From JAKAWQ01 sp035503055 (lineage in GTDB: Bacteria; Pseudomonadota; Alphaproteobacteria; Acetobacterales; Acetobacteraceae): a stretch of 10,968 nucleotides of DNA. Positions 1 to 9,033 of this stretch are shown piece by piece. Within the stretch, counting starts at the first letter, position 1; every line of letters starts with the position of its first letter. The stretch lies in assembly GCA_035503055.1 (NCBI GenBank), contig DATJTV010000287.1, positions 1 to 10,968 on the forward strand, written 5' to 3'. Under the pieces are notes generated by a model. It saw nothing but the letters and a program-made list of their open reading frames with translations. It had not been told where the DNA came from and made no database searches. A program made the position numbers and the translations under genes.

Positions 1-180
1 GACCGGCTCCTGCCGCTGCACGACGCGCTCTTCACCGAAACGAGCCCCGGCCCGGTGAAATACGCGGCGAGCCTGCTCGGCCGGTCGAGCGAATTCTGCC
101 GCCTGCCGCTCGCGCCGATCGCCGAAGCGACCCGCACCAAAGTGCGCGCGGCGATGACCGAAGTCGGGCTGCTCAACTGA
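1..180 (+). CDS. dapA: 4-hydroxy-tetrahydrodipicolinate synthase, C-terminal part (partial, 5' end outside window)
   Basis: The first 59 codons, read in frame 1 and ending in TGA at 178-180, give the C-terminus of a DapA-type (beta/alpha)8 aldolase. DapA condenses pyruvate with aspartate semialdehyde in the first committed step of diaminopimelate/lysine synthesis, in the cytoplasm. What is visible is the helical C-terminal tail: an LHDALFTETSPGPVKYAASL segment, which matches the family pattern of a small helix, 'NP/SPxPVK' and a following helix, then RLPLAPIAE and a closing VRAAMTEVGLLN. The catalytic lysine and tyrosine lie upstream of the window and cannot be checked. smpB starts 7 nt after the stop, so the two are probably co-transcribed. 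Another DHDPS/NAL-superfamily aldolase is possible, but the tail and the smpB neighbour favour DapA. Confidence 0.85.
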   Translation, partial: DRLLPLHDALFTETSPGPVKYAASLLGRSSEFCRLPLAPIAEATRTKVRAAMTEVGLLN

Positions 181-187
181 GCCGAAT

Positions 188-673
188 GTGGCGGAAGCGA
201 AACGGCGGCCGGGGCTGATCGCGCACGGCGTGGTGGCACAGAACCGCAAGGCGCGGTTCAACTACACGATCCGCGACACCTTCGAAGCGGGCATGGTGCT
301 CAAGGGCCCCGAGGTCAAATCGCTCCGCCTCGGCCGCGCGACCCTGAGCGAGGCATGGGCCGGAGAACGCAACGGCGAACTCTGGCTCTTCAACGCCTAT
401 ATCCCGGAATACCAGGGAGGTGTGCTCTCGCGCTTCGAACCGCGCTCGCCGCGCAAGCTGCTCATGAAACGCCAGGAGATCGCCCGCCTCACCGGCGCCG
501 TCGCACGCGAGGGCGCAAGCCTCGTCCCGCTCGACATCCACTTCAACCAACGCGGCCGCGCCAAGGTGCTGCTGGGCCTCGCCGAAGGCCGAAAGAAAGC
601 GGACAAACGCGCCGCCATCGCGGAACGCGACTGGCGGCGCGACAAAGCCCGCCTGATGCGCGCGAAAGGATAG
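188..673 (+). CDS. smpB: SsrA-binding protein SmpB (trans-translation)
   Basis: This 161-residue protein is the usual length for SmpB (about 150-160), which binds tmRNA and delivers it to stalled ribosomes so that they are released and the nascent peptide is tagged for degradation. Family signatures are visible: NRKARFNYTIRDTFEAG near residues 19-35, GPEVKSLR, FNAYIPEY, RKLLMKRQEI, and the basic C-terminal tail (RKKADKR, AERDWRRDKARLMR) that enters the empty mRNA channel in the decoding centre. The start is a GTG at 188; no better start exists upstream in this frame, and the overlapping ATG at 186 is in another frame. There is no strong ribosome-binding site, and the start is 7 nt from the dapA stop, so translational coupling is likely. 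The tmRNA gene itself is not in the window. Confidence 0.96.
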   Translation: MAEAKRRPGLIAHGVVAQNRKARFNYTIRDTFEAGMVLKGPEVKSLRLGRATLSEAWAGERNGELWLFNAYIPEYQGGVLSRFEPRSPRKLLMKRQEIARLTGAVAREGASLVPLDIHFNQRGRAKVLLGLAEGRKKADKRAAIAERDWRRDKARLMRAKG

Positions 674-772
674 TAAGGCCAGGCGAGGCCAGGGGCTCTG
701 CCCCTTGCAACCCCGCCAGGGCCTTGAGGCCCTGGCGGGGGGTGCAGGGGGGCGGAGCCCCCCCTGGCCTTA
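674..772. repeat. Large imperfect palindrome between convergent smpB and ggt, likely bidirectional terminator/REP-like element
   Basis: The whole gap between the smpB stop (671-673) and the ggt stop (770-772) is one nested inverted repeat. The core is a perfect 14-bp stem, CCCCGCCAGGGCCT (711-724) pairing with AGGCCCTGGCGGGG (727-740). An outer arm follows (GGCCAGGGG-CTCTGCCCC-TTGCA against the complement of TGCAGGGGGGCGGAGCCCCC), and outermost TAAGGCCAGG (674-683) pairs with CCTGGCCTTA (763-772). The left arm holds an extra 10-bp copy ending in GAGGCCAGG (684-693). The outermost arm includes the ggt stop codon. There is no T-tract, so it is not a textbook intrinsic terminator. From memory, similar GC-rich palindromes recur between genes in Acetobacteraceae; that is unverified here. 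Confidence 0.8.
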
Positions 773-2545
773 GCGGCCAACGGCGTAGCCTTGCATGCCG
801 CGGGGGTTAGCGCCGGCGAGGTATTGGTTGCCTTCGATGCGTGCGGCGGAAAGGCGGCCTTCGGACCAGTCGGCGCCTTTCTCGACCTGGTGGCCGCGAG
901 CGGACAGGTCGTCGGCGACGTCGTCGGCGTAGCGTCCTTCGAGGACGAGCTTGCCGGGGCGTGCGACGCGCGGCCAGAAGCTCGAGGGCCAATGTTCGGT
1001 GTGGAAGCTTGGCGCGTCGATCGCCTGTTGGGTGTTGAGGTCCTGGTGGACCATGCGCAGGAAGAAGGTGAGCGACCACTGGTCCTGTTGTTCGCCGCCG
1101 GGCGTGCCGAACGCCATCCAGGGTTTGCCGTCGCGGAGTGCGAAGGAGGGCGAGAGGGTGGTGCGCGGGCGCTTGCCGGGGGCCAGGCTGTTCGGCAGGT
1201 CGGGCGTGAGCCAGAACATCTGGCCGCGCGTGCCCATGCAGAAGCCCAGCTCGGGGATCACCGGCGAGGATTGCAGCCAGCCGCCCGAGGGTGTGGCGCT
1301 CACCATGTTGCCGTCGCGGTCTATCACGTCGAGGTGGCAGGTATCGGCGCCGATGACGCCGAGCCGCGCGACCGTGGGCTCGCCGGCGCCGAGGGCGGGG
1401 GCGAGCAGGTCGGCGCGCAGGGCTGCCTCGCGATCGACATGGGTGTGGTAGCCCGGGATTTGCCCGGGGCGTAGCGCGAGCGAGGCGTGGGCGCCGACGA
1501 GCTTGGCGCGCTCGGCGTTGTATGCGGGCGAGAGGAGCGCGCCGAGCGGGACGGAGGCGAAATTGGGGTCGCCGTAGTAGGCCTCGCGGTCGGCGAAGGC
1601 GAGCTTCGCGCATTCGACAACCGTGTGGACGAAGTCCGCGCCGAGCGGATCCATTGCAGGGAGGTCGAAGTTCGCGAGCAGGGCGAGCTGCTGGAGGAAG
1701 ACGGGTCCCTGGCTCCAGGGGCCGCATTTGAGGACCGTGTGGCCCTGATAGTCGAACGAGACCGGGTCCTCGACGCTGGCCTGCCAGTTCGCGAGATCAT
1801 CGGCGCAAAGGAGGCCGCGGTGGCGTTCTCCGGAGGCGTCGAGGACTTCGTTGCCGCGGAAGAAGCCGTCGATCGCGGCGGCGACGAAGCCGCGGTACCA
1901 GGCGGCGCGGGCGGCGTCGATCCGGGATTCGCGCGTGGCGCCCTTGGCTTCCGAGCAGACGCGGGCGTAGGTCGCGGCGAGGATGGGGTTGGCGAACAGG
2001 CTGCCCGGGGCAGGCACCGTGCCGTGCGGCAGGTAGACGGCGGCGCTCGAGGGCCAGGCGCTCTCGAAGAGCGGGCGGACGCTCTCGATCGCGGCCGGAA
2101 CGCGCGCCACGAGGTGGATGCCGTTCGCCGCGTAGGAGATGGCGAAGGCGAGCACGTCGGCGAGCTCCCAGGTGCCCCAGTCGCGCAGGAGCAGGCACCA
2201 GGCGTCGAACGCGCCGGGGACGACGGCGGGCAGGAGGCCGGTGCCGGGGATGAGGTCGAGCGCGAGGGTGGAGAAGTGGGCCACCGTCGCGGCGGCCGGC
2301 GCCACGCCTTGGCCGCAGATGACGTGCTGGCTGCCGGTGCGCGCGGAATGGAGGATGATCGGCGCGTCCCCGCCCGGGCCGTTGAGATGCGGCTCCGCCA
2401 CTTGCAGCGTGAAGGCGGTGGCAGCGGCGGCGTCGAAGGCGTTGCCGCCCCGTTCGAGCACCGCCATCCCGACCTGGCTCGCGATCCAGTGCGTGCTGGC
2501 GACGACGCCGAAGGTGGCGGCGATTTCCGGGCGGGTCGTGAACAT
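770..2545 (-). CDS. Gamma-glutamyltransferase-family protein (Ntn hydrolase, no visible signal peptide)
   Basis: This 591-residue protein belongs to the gamma-glutamyltranspeptidase family, self-processing N-terminal-nucleophile hydrolases that cleave or transfer gamma-glutamyl groups (glutathione and related amides). Visible signatures are HLNGPGGDAPIIL (53-65), DREAYYGDP (319-327), the predicted processing site DTCHLDVIDRDGN (401-413) with Thr402 as nucleophile of the small subunit, and GTPGG (480-484) matching the oxyanion-hole glycines. The region equivalent to the usual PSSGG motif reads CGPWSQGPVFLQQL, as in the divergent bacterial GGT-like branch rather than classical periplasmic GGT. 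I see no signal peptide, so a cytoplasmic location is likely. I chose the ATG at 2545, preceded by GAGAGG 4 nt upstream, because the 69 in-frame residues before it do not look like family sequence. The gene is convergent with smpB and divergent from the P450. The substrate is unknown; an acylase role is possible. Confidence 0.88.
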   Translation of the reverse strand: MFTTRPEIAATFGVVASTHWIASQVGMAVLERGGNAFDAAAATAFTLQVAEPHLNGPGGDAPIILHSARTGSQHVICGQGVAPAAATVAHFSTLALDLIPGTGLLPAVVPGAFDAWCLLLRDWGTWELADVLAFAISYAANGIHLVARVPAAIESVRPLFESAWPSSAAVYLPHGTVPAPGSLFANPILAATYARVCSEAKGATRESRIDAARAAWYRGFVAAAIDGFFRGNEVLDASGERHRGLLCADDLANWQASVEDPVSFDYQGHTVLKCGPWSQGPVFLQQLALLANFDLPAMDPLGADFVHTVVECAKLAFADREAYYGDPNFASVPLGALLSPAYNAERAKLVGAHASLALRPGQIPGYHTHVDREAALRADLLAPALGAGEPTVARLGVIGADTCHLDVIDRDGNMVSATPSGGWLQSSPVIPELGFCMGTRGQMFWLTPDLPNSLAPGKRPRTTLSPSFALRDGKPWMAFGTPGGEQQDQWSLTFFLRMVHQDLNTQQAIDAPSFHTEHWPSSFWPRVARPGKLVLEGRYADDVADDLSARGHQVEKGADWSEGRLSAARIEGNQYLAGANPRGMQGYAVGR

Positions 2546-2693
2546 CGCACCTCTCGTCGATGGAAGAGGGAGGATGTTACCGCCTTGCGCGCGTGCGGCA
2601 AAGCAGCGGTCCCGGCGGGTGGTGAACGTTACAGGTGCACGGCCGCAACTTCGCGTTATGATAGAAAACAACGGCAACCCGCGCGAGGCACTC
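2546..2693. promoter_or_regulatory. Divergent intergenic region between ggt-like gene and P450
   Basis: These 148 bp must hold the promoters of both divergent genes. On the plus strand TATGAT (2657-2662) resembles a -10 element, but nothing resembling a -35 element lies at proper spacing. GTTACC-like and GTTACA stretches flank the region without forming a clear operator. No regulator gene is adjacent. Nothing stronger is visible. Confidence 0.3.
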
Positions 2694-4097
2694 ATGTCGG
2701 CAAGCACCAGCCCATCCGATGCGATCGGCGACGCGGGCGCCCGCTTCGTCACCCCACCGGTCGCAGCGCCGCAGTCGAGCCCCGGCTCGTTCCGGCTGGC
2801 GCGGCTGCTTTCGACGGACGTCCTCGCGAGCTTCCCGGCGGCGGCCTACGAGGAGGAGAGCCTCACTCAGAACCTGTTCGGCAAGAAGCGTGTCGTGCTC
2901 TCCAAGCCGGCAGCCGTCCGCCATGTGTTGCTCGAGAACTACGCGAATTACTGCCGCCCGCCCGCCTCGCAACGCACCCTGCGCCCGATGCTCGGCGATG
3001 GCCTTCTCATCAGCGAGGGGGAGAGCTGGCGACACCAACGGCGCGTCATCGCGCCCCAGTTCGCGCCCCGGGTCATCCCGATGCTGGGCCAAATGATTCT
3101 CGAATCCACGCTCGACTGGGTGGCCACCCTGAAGGAGCGGGCGGGTCAACCGATCGATCTCCTGCGGGAGATGCGTCACCTGGCGCTGGAGATCGCCGGG
3201 CGGACGATGTTCTCGATCGATACCGGCGAGGACGGGCGGATCCTGCGCGACCAGCTCGAGCATTTCACGGAGCGGTTGGGGCATCCGCGCGCTCTGGATT
3301 TCCTGCTGCCGCTCTGGATGCCTTCACCGCACGATTTCCCCCGGCGCCGCTTCCATGCGGAAATGGTAAGGGTGGTCCTGCGGATCATGGACCGGCGCCT
3401 TGCTCTGCCACCGAGCGCGCATGCGCGTGATCTGATGGAGCTGATGGCCGCGGCGCGCGATCCCGAGACTGGTGCGGGCTTCTCTCGCGCGCAGCTGCTC
3501 GACGAGGTGACGACCATGCTGGTCGCCGCTCATGAGACGACCAGTCTGGCACTGTTCTGGACGCTTTATCTGCTCAGCCGCGCACCGCGGGAGCAGGAGC
3601 GTCTCGCCGACGAGGCCTCGGCGCTGGAGCTGGTGCCTAACCAAGTCGAGCCGACCCTCGCCGATCTCGTCTTCACGCGCGCCGTCGCGAGCGAGTCGTT
3701 GCGTCTCTATCCGCCCGCGGCCGTCATCAACCGCTGGGCTCTCAAGGACGACCACGCCGACGGGATCGACATTCCCCGCGGGGCCATGGTGGTGATCTCA
3801 CCCTGGGTGCTGCACCACCACAGCCAATTCTGGGAGGATCCTTATGCTTTCGATCCCTCCCGCTTCATGCCCGACGCGCCGGCGCCCTCGCGTTTTGTCT
3901 ATCTCCCGTTTGGCGCCGGCCCGCGGATCTGCGTCGGGGCCCAGCTTGCCATGGCCGAAATCGCCCTGGTTCTGGCTGCGCTGCTACGGGACTACCGCGT
4001 GGCGTGCGATGACCCGCACGTGCCGAAACCGGTCAGCGTGATCGTCACCCGGCCGGACCGGCCCATTCAGTTCCGCCTTTATCCGCGGCGGTCCTGA
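2694..4097 (+). CDS. Cytochrome P450 monooxygenase
   Basis: This is a 467-residue soluble bacterial P450, a heme-thiolate monooxygenase that inserts one oxygen atom of O2 into an organic substrate using electrons from a ferredoxin or flavodoxin system. All diagnostic motifs are intact: C-helix WRHQRR (112-117), I-helix AAHETT (278-283) with the acid-alcohol pair Glu281/Thr282, K-helix ESLR (334-337), and the heme loop FGAGPRICVG (406-415) with axial Cys413. The ISEGESWRHQRR and APQF segments resemble the E-class (CYP102/CYP4-like) clan, which often hydroxylates fatty acids; the substrate is not readable here. No reductase domain is fused and no ferredoxin gene is adjacent. I preferred the ATG at 2694, with GAGG 5 nt upstream (2685-2688); an in-frame ATG at 2658 would add 12 residues. 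The gene converges on the RpfC-like kinase. Confidence 0.95.
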   Translation: MSASTSPSDAIGDAGARFVTPPVAAPQSSPGSFRLARLLSTDVLASFPAAAYEEESLTQNLFGKKRVVLSKPAAVRHVLLENYANYCRPPASQRTLRPMLGDGLLISEGESWRHQRRVIAPQFAPRVIPMLGQMILESTLDWVATLKERAGQPIDLLREMRHLALEIAGRTMFSIDTGEDGRILRDQLEHFTERLGHPRALDFLLPLWMPSPHDFPRRRFHAEMVRVVLRIMDRRLALPPSAHARDLMELMAAARDPETGAGFSRAQLLDEVTTMLVAAHETTSLALFWTLYLLSRAPREQERLADEASALELVPNQVEPTLADLVFTRAVASESLRLYPPAAVINRWALKDDHADGIDIPRGAMVVISPWVLHHHSQFWEDPYAFDPSRFMPDAPAPSRFVYLPFGAGPRICVGAQLAMAEIALVLAALLRDYRVACDDPHVPKPVSVIVTRPDRPIQFRLYPRRS

Positions 4098-4112
4098 GGC
4101 TGTCGTTGCGCC

Positions 4113-4116
<4 letters not shown>
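4094..4116. terminator. Hairpin spanning the stop codons of the P450 and the kinase
   Basis: CTGAGGC (4094-4100) and GCCTCAG (4110-4116) form a perfect 7-bp inverted repeat with a 9-nt loop. The P450 stop TGA (4095-4097) is in the left arm and the kinase stop (TCA at 4113-4115 on the plus strand) in the right arm. The position suits a shared terminator or mRNA 3'-end stabiliser for both transcripts. There is no T-run on either side, so strong intrinsic termination is doubtful. Confidence 0.5.
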
Positions 4117-6629
<2,513 letters not shown>

Positions 6630-6766
6630 CAGGGAACCGGGAAGCTCCTCCGGTTCAGCCCGGTTCACCGGCTGCACCCAAAATCGCCGGTGGCCGCCCC
6701 CGCGAGCGGAGGGCAGAGGTGGCTGGCAGGCTCGTCGAGCGTGAAGATGAGCGCCATTCTTGGCTA

Positions 6767-6790
6767 TTTACCTGGCCGTTTACCTGGTCG
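6767..6790. repeat. Tandem 12-bp direct repeat in the divergent promoter region
   Basis: TTTACCTGGCCG (6767-6778) is followed directly by TTTACCTGGTCG (6779-6790); 11 of 12 bases are identical. It lies about 140 bp upstream of the kinase ATG. Such a direct repeat may be a binding site for a regulator, or a simple slippage duplication. Confidence 0.6.
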
Positions 6791-6885
6791 CCGGCATCTA
6801 TGGCCGGCTCGCTGACGGCCCGGCGGGCCCGAGCGACATCCATGAGACAAGCCTGTAATAGCTTTATGGGGCGTAAAAATCCATC

Positions 6886-6903
6886 GCGGCGATATATCAC
6901 CGC
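6886..6903. promoter_or_regulatory. 18-bp dyad (GCGG-y-GATATATC-r-CCGC), candidate operator
   Basis: The sequence GCGGCGATATATCACCGC is an inverted repeat broken by a single mismatched pair, centred on the perfect palindrome GATATATC (6891-6898). It lies in the AT-rich island between the divergent kinase and SDR genes, about 127 bp from the SDR start and 257 bp from the kinase ATG. The shape suits a dimeric helix-turn-helix regulator; which one is unknown. Confidence 0.45.
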
Positions 6904-6939
6904 CTCGTTACTGCAACGTGGCGACTGTCGGTTCGGGCG

Positions 6940-6996
6940 CCGGGGCGCCGGATTTCATCGAGGCCTGACGCCGGACCGCTCGGCCCGGCGCCCCGG
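6940..6996 (+). other. Perfect 12-bp inverted repeat upstream of the SDR gene (possible leader stem-loop)
   Basis: CCGGGGCGCCGG (6940-6951) is the exact reverse complement of CCGGCGCCCCGG (6985-6996), with 33 nt between. If the SDR transcript starts in the AT-rich island, this would form a stable stem in its leader, ending 22 nt before the ribosome-binding site. In such GC-rich DNA chance contributes, so a role is unproven. Confidence 0.4.
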
Positions 6997-7016
6997 TCAG
7001 GGCACCCGGTCAGGGC
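6992..7016. repeat. 13-bp-period tandem repeat just upstream of the SDR ribosome-binding site
   Basis: CCCGGTCAGGGC occurs at 6992-7003 and, after one base, again at 7005-7016. The second copy ends 2 nt before the AAGGAGG Shine-Dalgarno (7019-7025). The first copy overlaps the right arm of the 12-bp inverted repeat, so it could alter folding of the leader. Confidence 0.6.
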
Positions 7017-7029
7017 CCAAGGAGGCGGG

Positions 7030-7794
7030 ATGCGCGCGTTCGAGCTTGCGGGAAAAATGGCCGTCGTCACCGGCGGGGCCACCGGCATCGGCTTCGGCAT
7101 CGCCTCCGGCCTCGCCGAGGCAGGGGCCGCGGTGGCGATCGCCGGGCTCGACGGCCCCGAGGTCGCGCCTTCGCTCGCGGCGCTGGAGGCCTTCGGCCGG
7201 AAATCCGCCTTCCTGGCCGCCGACCTTGGCACCCCCGAGGCATGCCGCGAGATGATCGCGGAGGCAGAACGCACAATGGGCCGCATCGACATCCTGGTGA
7301 ACAATGCCGGCATCGCGGTCCTCAAGATGCCGCAGGACTACACGGCGGGCGAATGGCGGTCGGTCCTCGATGTCAACCTCAGCGGCGCGTTCTATTGCTG
7401 CCAGGCGGTCCATCCCGGAATGGCAAGGCGCGGCGGGGGCAAGATCATCAATGTGGCCTCGCTGCTCGCGATCCTGGCGACGGCGGCGACCGCCCCCTAC
7501 GCCGCCAGCAAGGGTGCCCTCCTCCAGCTCACCCGCGCGCTCGCGGTCGCCTGGGCGAAGGACAAGATCCAGGTCAACGCCGTGCTCCCCGGCTGGATCG
7601 ACACCGCGATGACCCGGGCGGCGCGCACTGAGGCGCCGAGCCTTGGGGACCGCGTGCTCGCCCGCACGCCCGCCGGCCGCTGGGGGCTGCCTGCGGATTT
7701 CGCCGGCGTCGCCGTCTTCCTGGCCTCCGCCGCCTCGGACTTCGTCACCGGCGCCGGCATCACCGTGGACGGCGGTTACGGCAGCCTCGGCTGA
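7030..7794 (+). CDS. Short-chain dehydrogenase/reductase (SDR), classical type
   Basis: This 254-residue cytoplasmic NAD(P)-dependent oxidoreductase has the full classical SDR pattern: TGGATGIG (14-21) for cofactor binding, Asp65 in the AADL turn, NNAG (91-94), and the catalytic tetrad Asn116, Ser144, Tyr157 and Lys161 (YAASK). PGWIDTAM (187-194) and a C-terminal FVTGAGITVDGGY complete it. The GRWG-x-PxDxAGxAVFLAS pattern resembles the KduD/glucose-dehydrogenase-like group acting on sugars or sugar acids, but many SDRs with other substrates share it. The start is secure: AAGGAGG lies 4 nt before the ATG. It stands alone, divergent from the kinase and convergent with pspF (19-nt gap), so context gives no pathway. 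The substrate is unknown. Confidence 0.95.
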   Translation: MRAFELAGKMAVVTGGATGIGFGIASGLAEAGAAVAIAGLDGPEVAPSLAALEAFGRKSAFLAADLGTPEACREMIAEAERTMGRIDILVNNAGIAVLKMPQDYTAGEWRSVLDVNLSGAFYCCQAVHPGMARRGGGKIINVASLLAILATAATAPYAASKGALLQLTRALAVAWAKDKIQVNAVLPGWIDTAMTRAARTEAPSLGDRVLARTPAGRWGLPADFAGVAVFLASAASDFVTGAGITVDGGYGSLG

Positions 7795-7813
7795 TCATCC
7801 CATCGCGGATCCG

Positions 7814-8845
7814 TCACGCGACACCTCCCTGCCCGCTTCGTCGCCGCGCGTCCGACCGCTCCGGACCGAGGAGCCCGTGCGTGCGCAGATGATACCGGAA
7901 CTGGTGATAGCTGAGGCCGAGCGCGCGGGCCGCCCGCCGCTGATTGAATTTTTCCTCCGCCAGCGCCTTCTCCAGCAGCGCGGCCTCATAGGCGCGCACG
8001 CGCGCGCGGAAATCCCGGGGCCCGGCCCCGCTCACGCCCGTCGGCGCCGTCTCCGGCGCCGAACCGAACGGATTGAAGAACAGCGTCTCCAGAGGACGGT
8101 CGAGCCGCGCCATCCGATAGACGCTGCGCTCGACGACATTGCGCAGCTCGCGCACATTCCCCGGCCACGGGGCCGCGGCGAGCCGTTGCAGCACCGTATC
8201 GGTGAAGCCGGGAAAATAGGCCCGTCCGAGCTCGCTCGTCATGCGCGTCGCGAAATGCCGGGCGAGCAGGAAGATGTCCGACGGCCGCTCGCGCAAGGGC
8301 GGGATCAGGATCACGTCGAAGGCGAGCCGGTCCAGGAGATCGGGGCGGAACTTTCCCGCCGCGGCGAGCGCGGGCAGGTCGGCATTGGTCGCGGCAAGGA
8401 TCCGCACATCGACATGATGCTCCGCATTGCCGCCAACGCGCTCGAAGCTTCCATATTCGATCACCCGCAGAATCTTTTCCTGCACCGCGAGCGAGGCATT
8501 GGCGATCTCGTCGAGGAACAGGGTCCCGCCGTCCGCCATCTCGAAGCGGCTGGCCCGCCGCCGCGTCGCCCCGGTGAAGGCGCCGGCCTCGTGGCCGAAC
8601 AGCTCGCTGTCGAGCAGGCTCTCGGCGAGCGCGGCGCAATTCAGCTTGAGGAAGGGCTTGTCCCAGCGGTTCGAGAGATAGACCAGCCGGTTGGCGATCA
8701 CCTCCTTGCCCACGCCGCGCTCGCCGCAGAGCAGCAGCGGGCGGTTGAGCGGCGCCACCTGCGAGACATGGGCGAGCATGTCGAGGAAGGCGGGGCTTTC
8801 GCCGATCGGCGTCGGGTCGGAAAGCGGCGAGGAGGCATCGCTCAT
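7814..8845 (-). CDS. pspF: Phage shock protein operon transcriptional activator PspF (sigma-54 enhancer-binding protein)
   Basis: This 343-residue protein has an AAA+ domain directly at its N-terminus and no receiver domain, as in PspF. Motifs: Walker A GERGVGKE (41-48), the sigma-54-contacting loop GAFTGA (88-93), Walker B GTLFLDE (107-113), a FRPDLLDRLAFD arginine-finger region, PWPGNVREL, and a Fis-type helix-turn-helix near 300-320 (NQRRAARALGLSYHQFR). The YLSNRW segment keeps the Trp that in E. coli PspF (Trp56) takes part in inhibition by PspA. It activates sigma-54 RNA polymerase at the psp promoter using ATP. It is divergent from pspA with the shared region between, the enterobacterial arrangement, so autoregulation is plausible. 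The ATG at 8845 lacks a good Shine-Dalgarno; a GTG at 8866 (AAGG one base upstream) would add 7 residues. About 15 extra residues follow the HTH. Confidence 0.95.
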   Translation of the reverse strand: MSDASSPLSDPTPIGESPAFLDMLAHVSQVAPLNRPLLLCGERGVGKEVIANRLVYLSNRWDKPFLKLNCAALAESLLDSELFGHEAGAFTGATRRRASRFEMADGGTLFLDEIANASLAVQEKILRVIEYGSFERVGGNAEHHVDVRILAATNADLPALAAAGKFRPDLLDRLAFDVILIPPLRERPSDIFLLARHFATRMTSELGRAYFPGFTDTVLQRLAAAPWPGNVRELRNVVERSVYRMARLDRPLETLFFNPFGSAPETAPTGVSGAGPRDFRARVRAYEAALLEKALAEEKFNQRRAARALGLSYHQFRYHLRTHGLLGPERSDARRRSGQGGVA

Positions 8846-8848
8846 GGC

Positions 8849-8869
8849 GGTGGTGAATTTTCTCACACC
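8849..8869. promoter_or_regulatory. Inverted repeat at the pspF start, candidate upstream activator site or autoregulatory site
   Basis: GGTGGTGA (8849-8856) and TCACACC (8863-8869) form an inverted repeat with one bulged base around ATTTTC. It overlaps the pspF start region and lies roughly 115-136 bp upstream of the predicted psp transcription start, within the range for a PspF enhancer site. The assignment is by position only. Confidence 0.3.
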
Positions 8870-8901
8870 TTAGCGTAAATTGCCACGCCCTGCCGCCGAA
8901 G

Positions 8902-8917
8902 GGACGCCGGAGCGTCC
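8902..8917. promoter_or_regulatory. Perfect dyad GGACGC-CGGA-GCGTCC, candidate PspF enhancer site
   Basis: A perfect 6-bp inverted repeat with a 4-bp spacer lies in the pspF-pspA intergenic region, about 68-83 bp upstream of the predicted transcription start near 8985. Enhancer sites for PspF are expected at about this distance. Sequence similarity to the known enterobacterial sites was not tested, so the call rests on symmetry and position. Confidence 0.35.
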
Positions 8918-8958
8918 AAAAAGCGAGCCAATTCAACCTTCTGCACGCCCGGCCCTTC

Positions 8959-8974
8959 TGGCACGCCGGATGCA
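8959..8974 (+). promoter_or_regulatory. Sigma-54 (-24/-12) promoter of the psp operon
   Basis: TGGCACGCCGGATGCA matches the consensus TGGCACG-N4-TTGCA at all but one of the defined positions, with the essential GG (8960-8961) and GC (8972-8973) exactly 12 bp apart. With the GC placed at -12, transcription should start near 8985, giving a leader of about 49 nt before pspA. Its position between pspF and pspA, where a PspF-dependent promoter is expected, makes the call strong. Confidence 0.88.
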
Positions 8975-9033
8975 TCCTGCTGCCTGCCCGGGCCTCCTCG
9001 CGCCCGGCCGACGCGCCAGAAGGAGCCGCCGCC

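Larger units (their letters stand above)
6630..7029. promoter_or_regulatory. 400-bp divergent regulatory region between kinase and SDR genes
   Basis: I see no convincing gene here; short open frames lack coding-like residues. The stretch holds a tandem pair at 6767-6790, an AT-rich island around 6855-6900 unusual for this GC-rich window and the likeliest place for promoters of both genes, a dyad at 6886-6903, a 12-bp inverted repeat (6940-6951 with 6985-6996), and a second tandem pair at 6992-7016 just upstream of the SDR ribosome-binding site AAGGAGG (7019-7025). No clean -35/-10 pair could be assigned. Confidence 0.5.

Noticed and set aside
2628..2662. A sigma-70-type promoter for the P450 (GTTACA as -35, TATGAT as -10)
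   Set aside because: The spacing is 23 bp, well outside the usual 16-18, so the pair cannot be supported.
2139..2693. Long in-frame extension upstream of the P450
   Set aside because: It is antisense to the ggt coding region and lacks P450-like sequence; ATGs at 2694 and 2658 fit the usual P450 N-terminus.
2546..2752. In-frame N-terminal extension of the ggt-like protein to 2752
   Set aside because: The extra 69 residues do not look like GGT sequence, overlap the P450 start, and the ATG at 2545 has its own ribosome-binding site.
1487..3430. A 647-codon open frame on the plus strand, antisense to ggt and running into the P450 region
   Set aside because: Its translation is low-complexity (Gly/Ala/Arg/Asp-rich) with no family motif, and it overlaps two well-supported genes; it is a by-product of high GC content.
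6655..6900. Possible 81-residue minus-strand gene between kinase and SDR
   Set aside because: It overlaps the upstream kinase region, has no recognisable motif or ribosome-binding site, and part of it is just the 12-bp tandem repeat translated.
7795..7813. Terminator between convergent SDR and pspF
   Set aside because: Only the 8-bp palindrome CGGATCCG (7806-7813) is present in this 19-nt gap, with no stem-loop or T-run; this is too weak to call.
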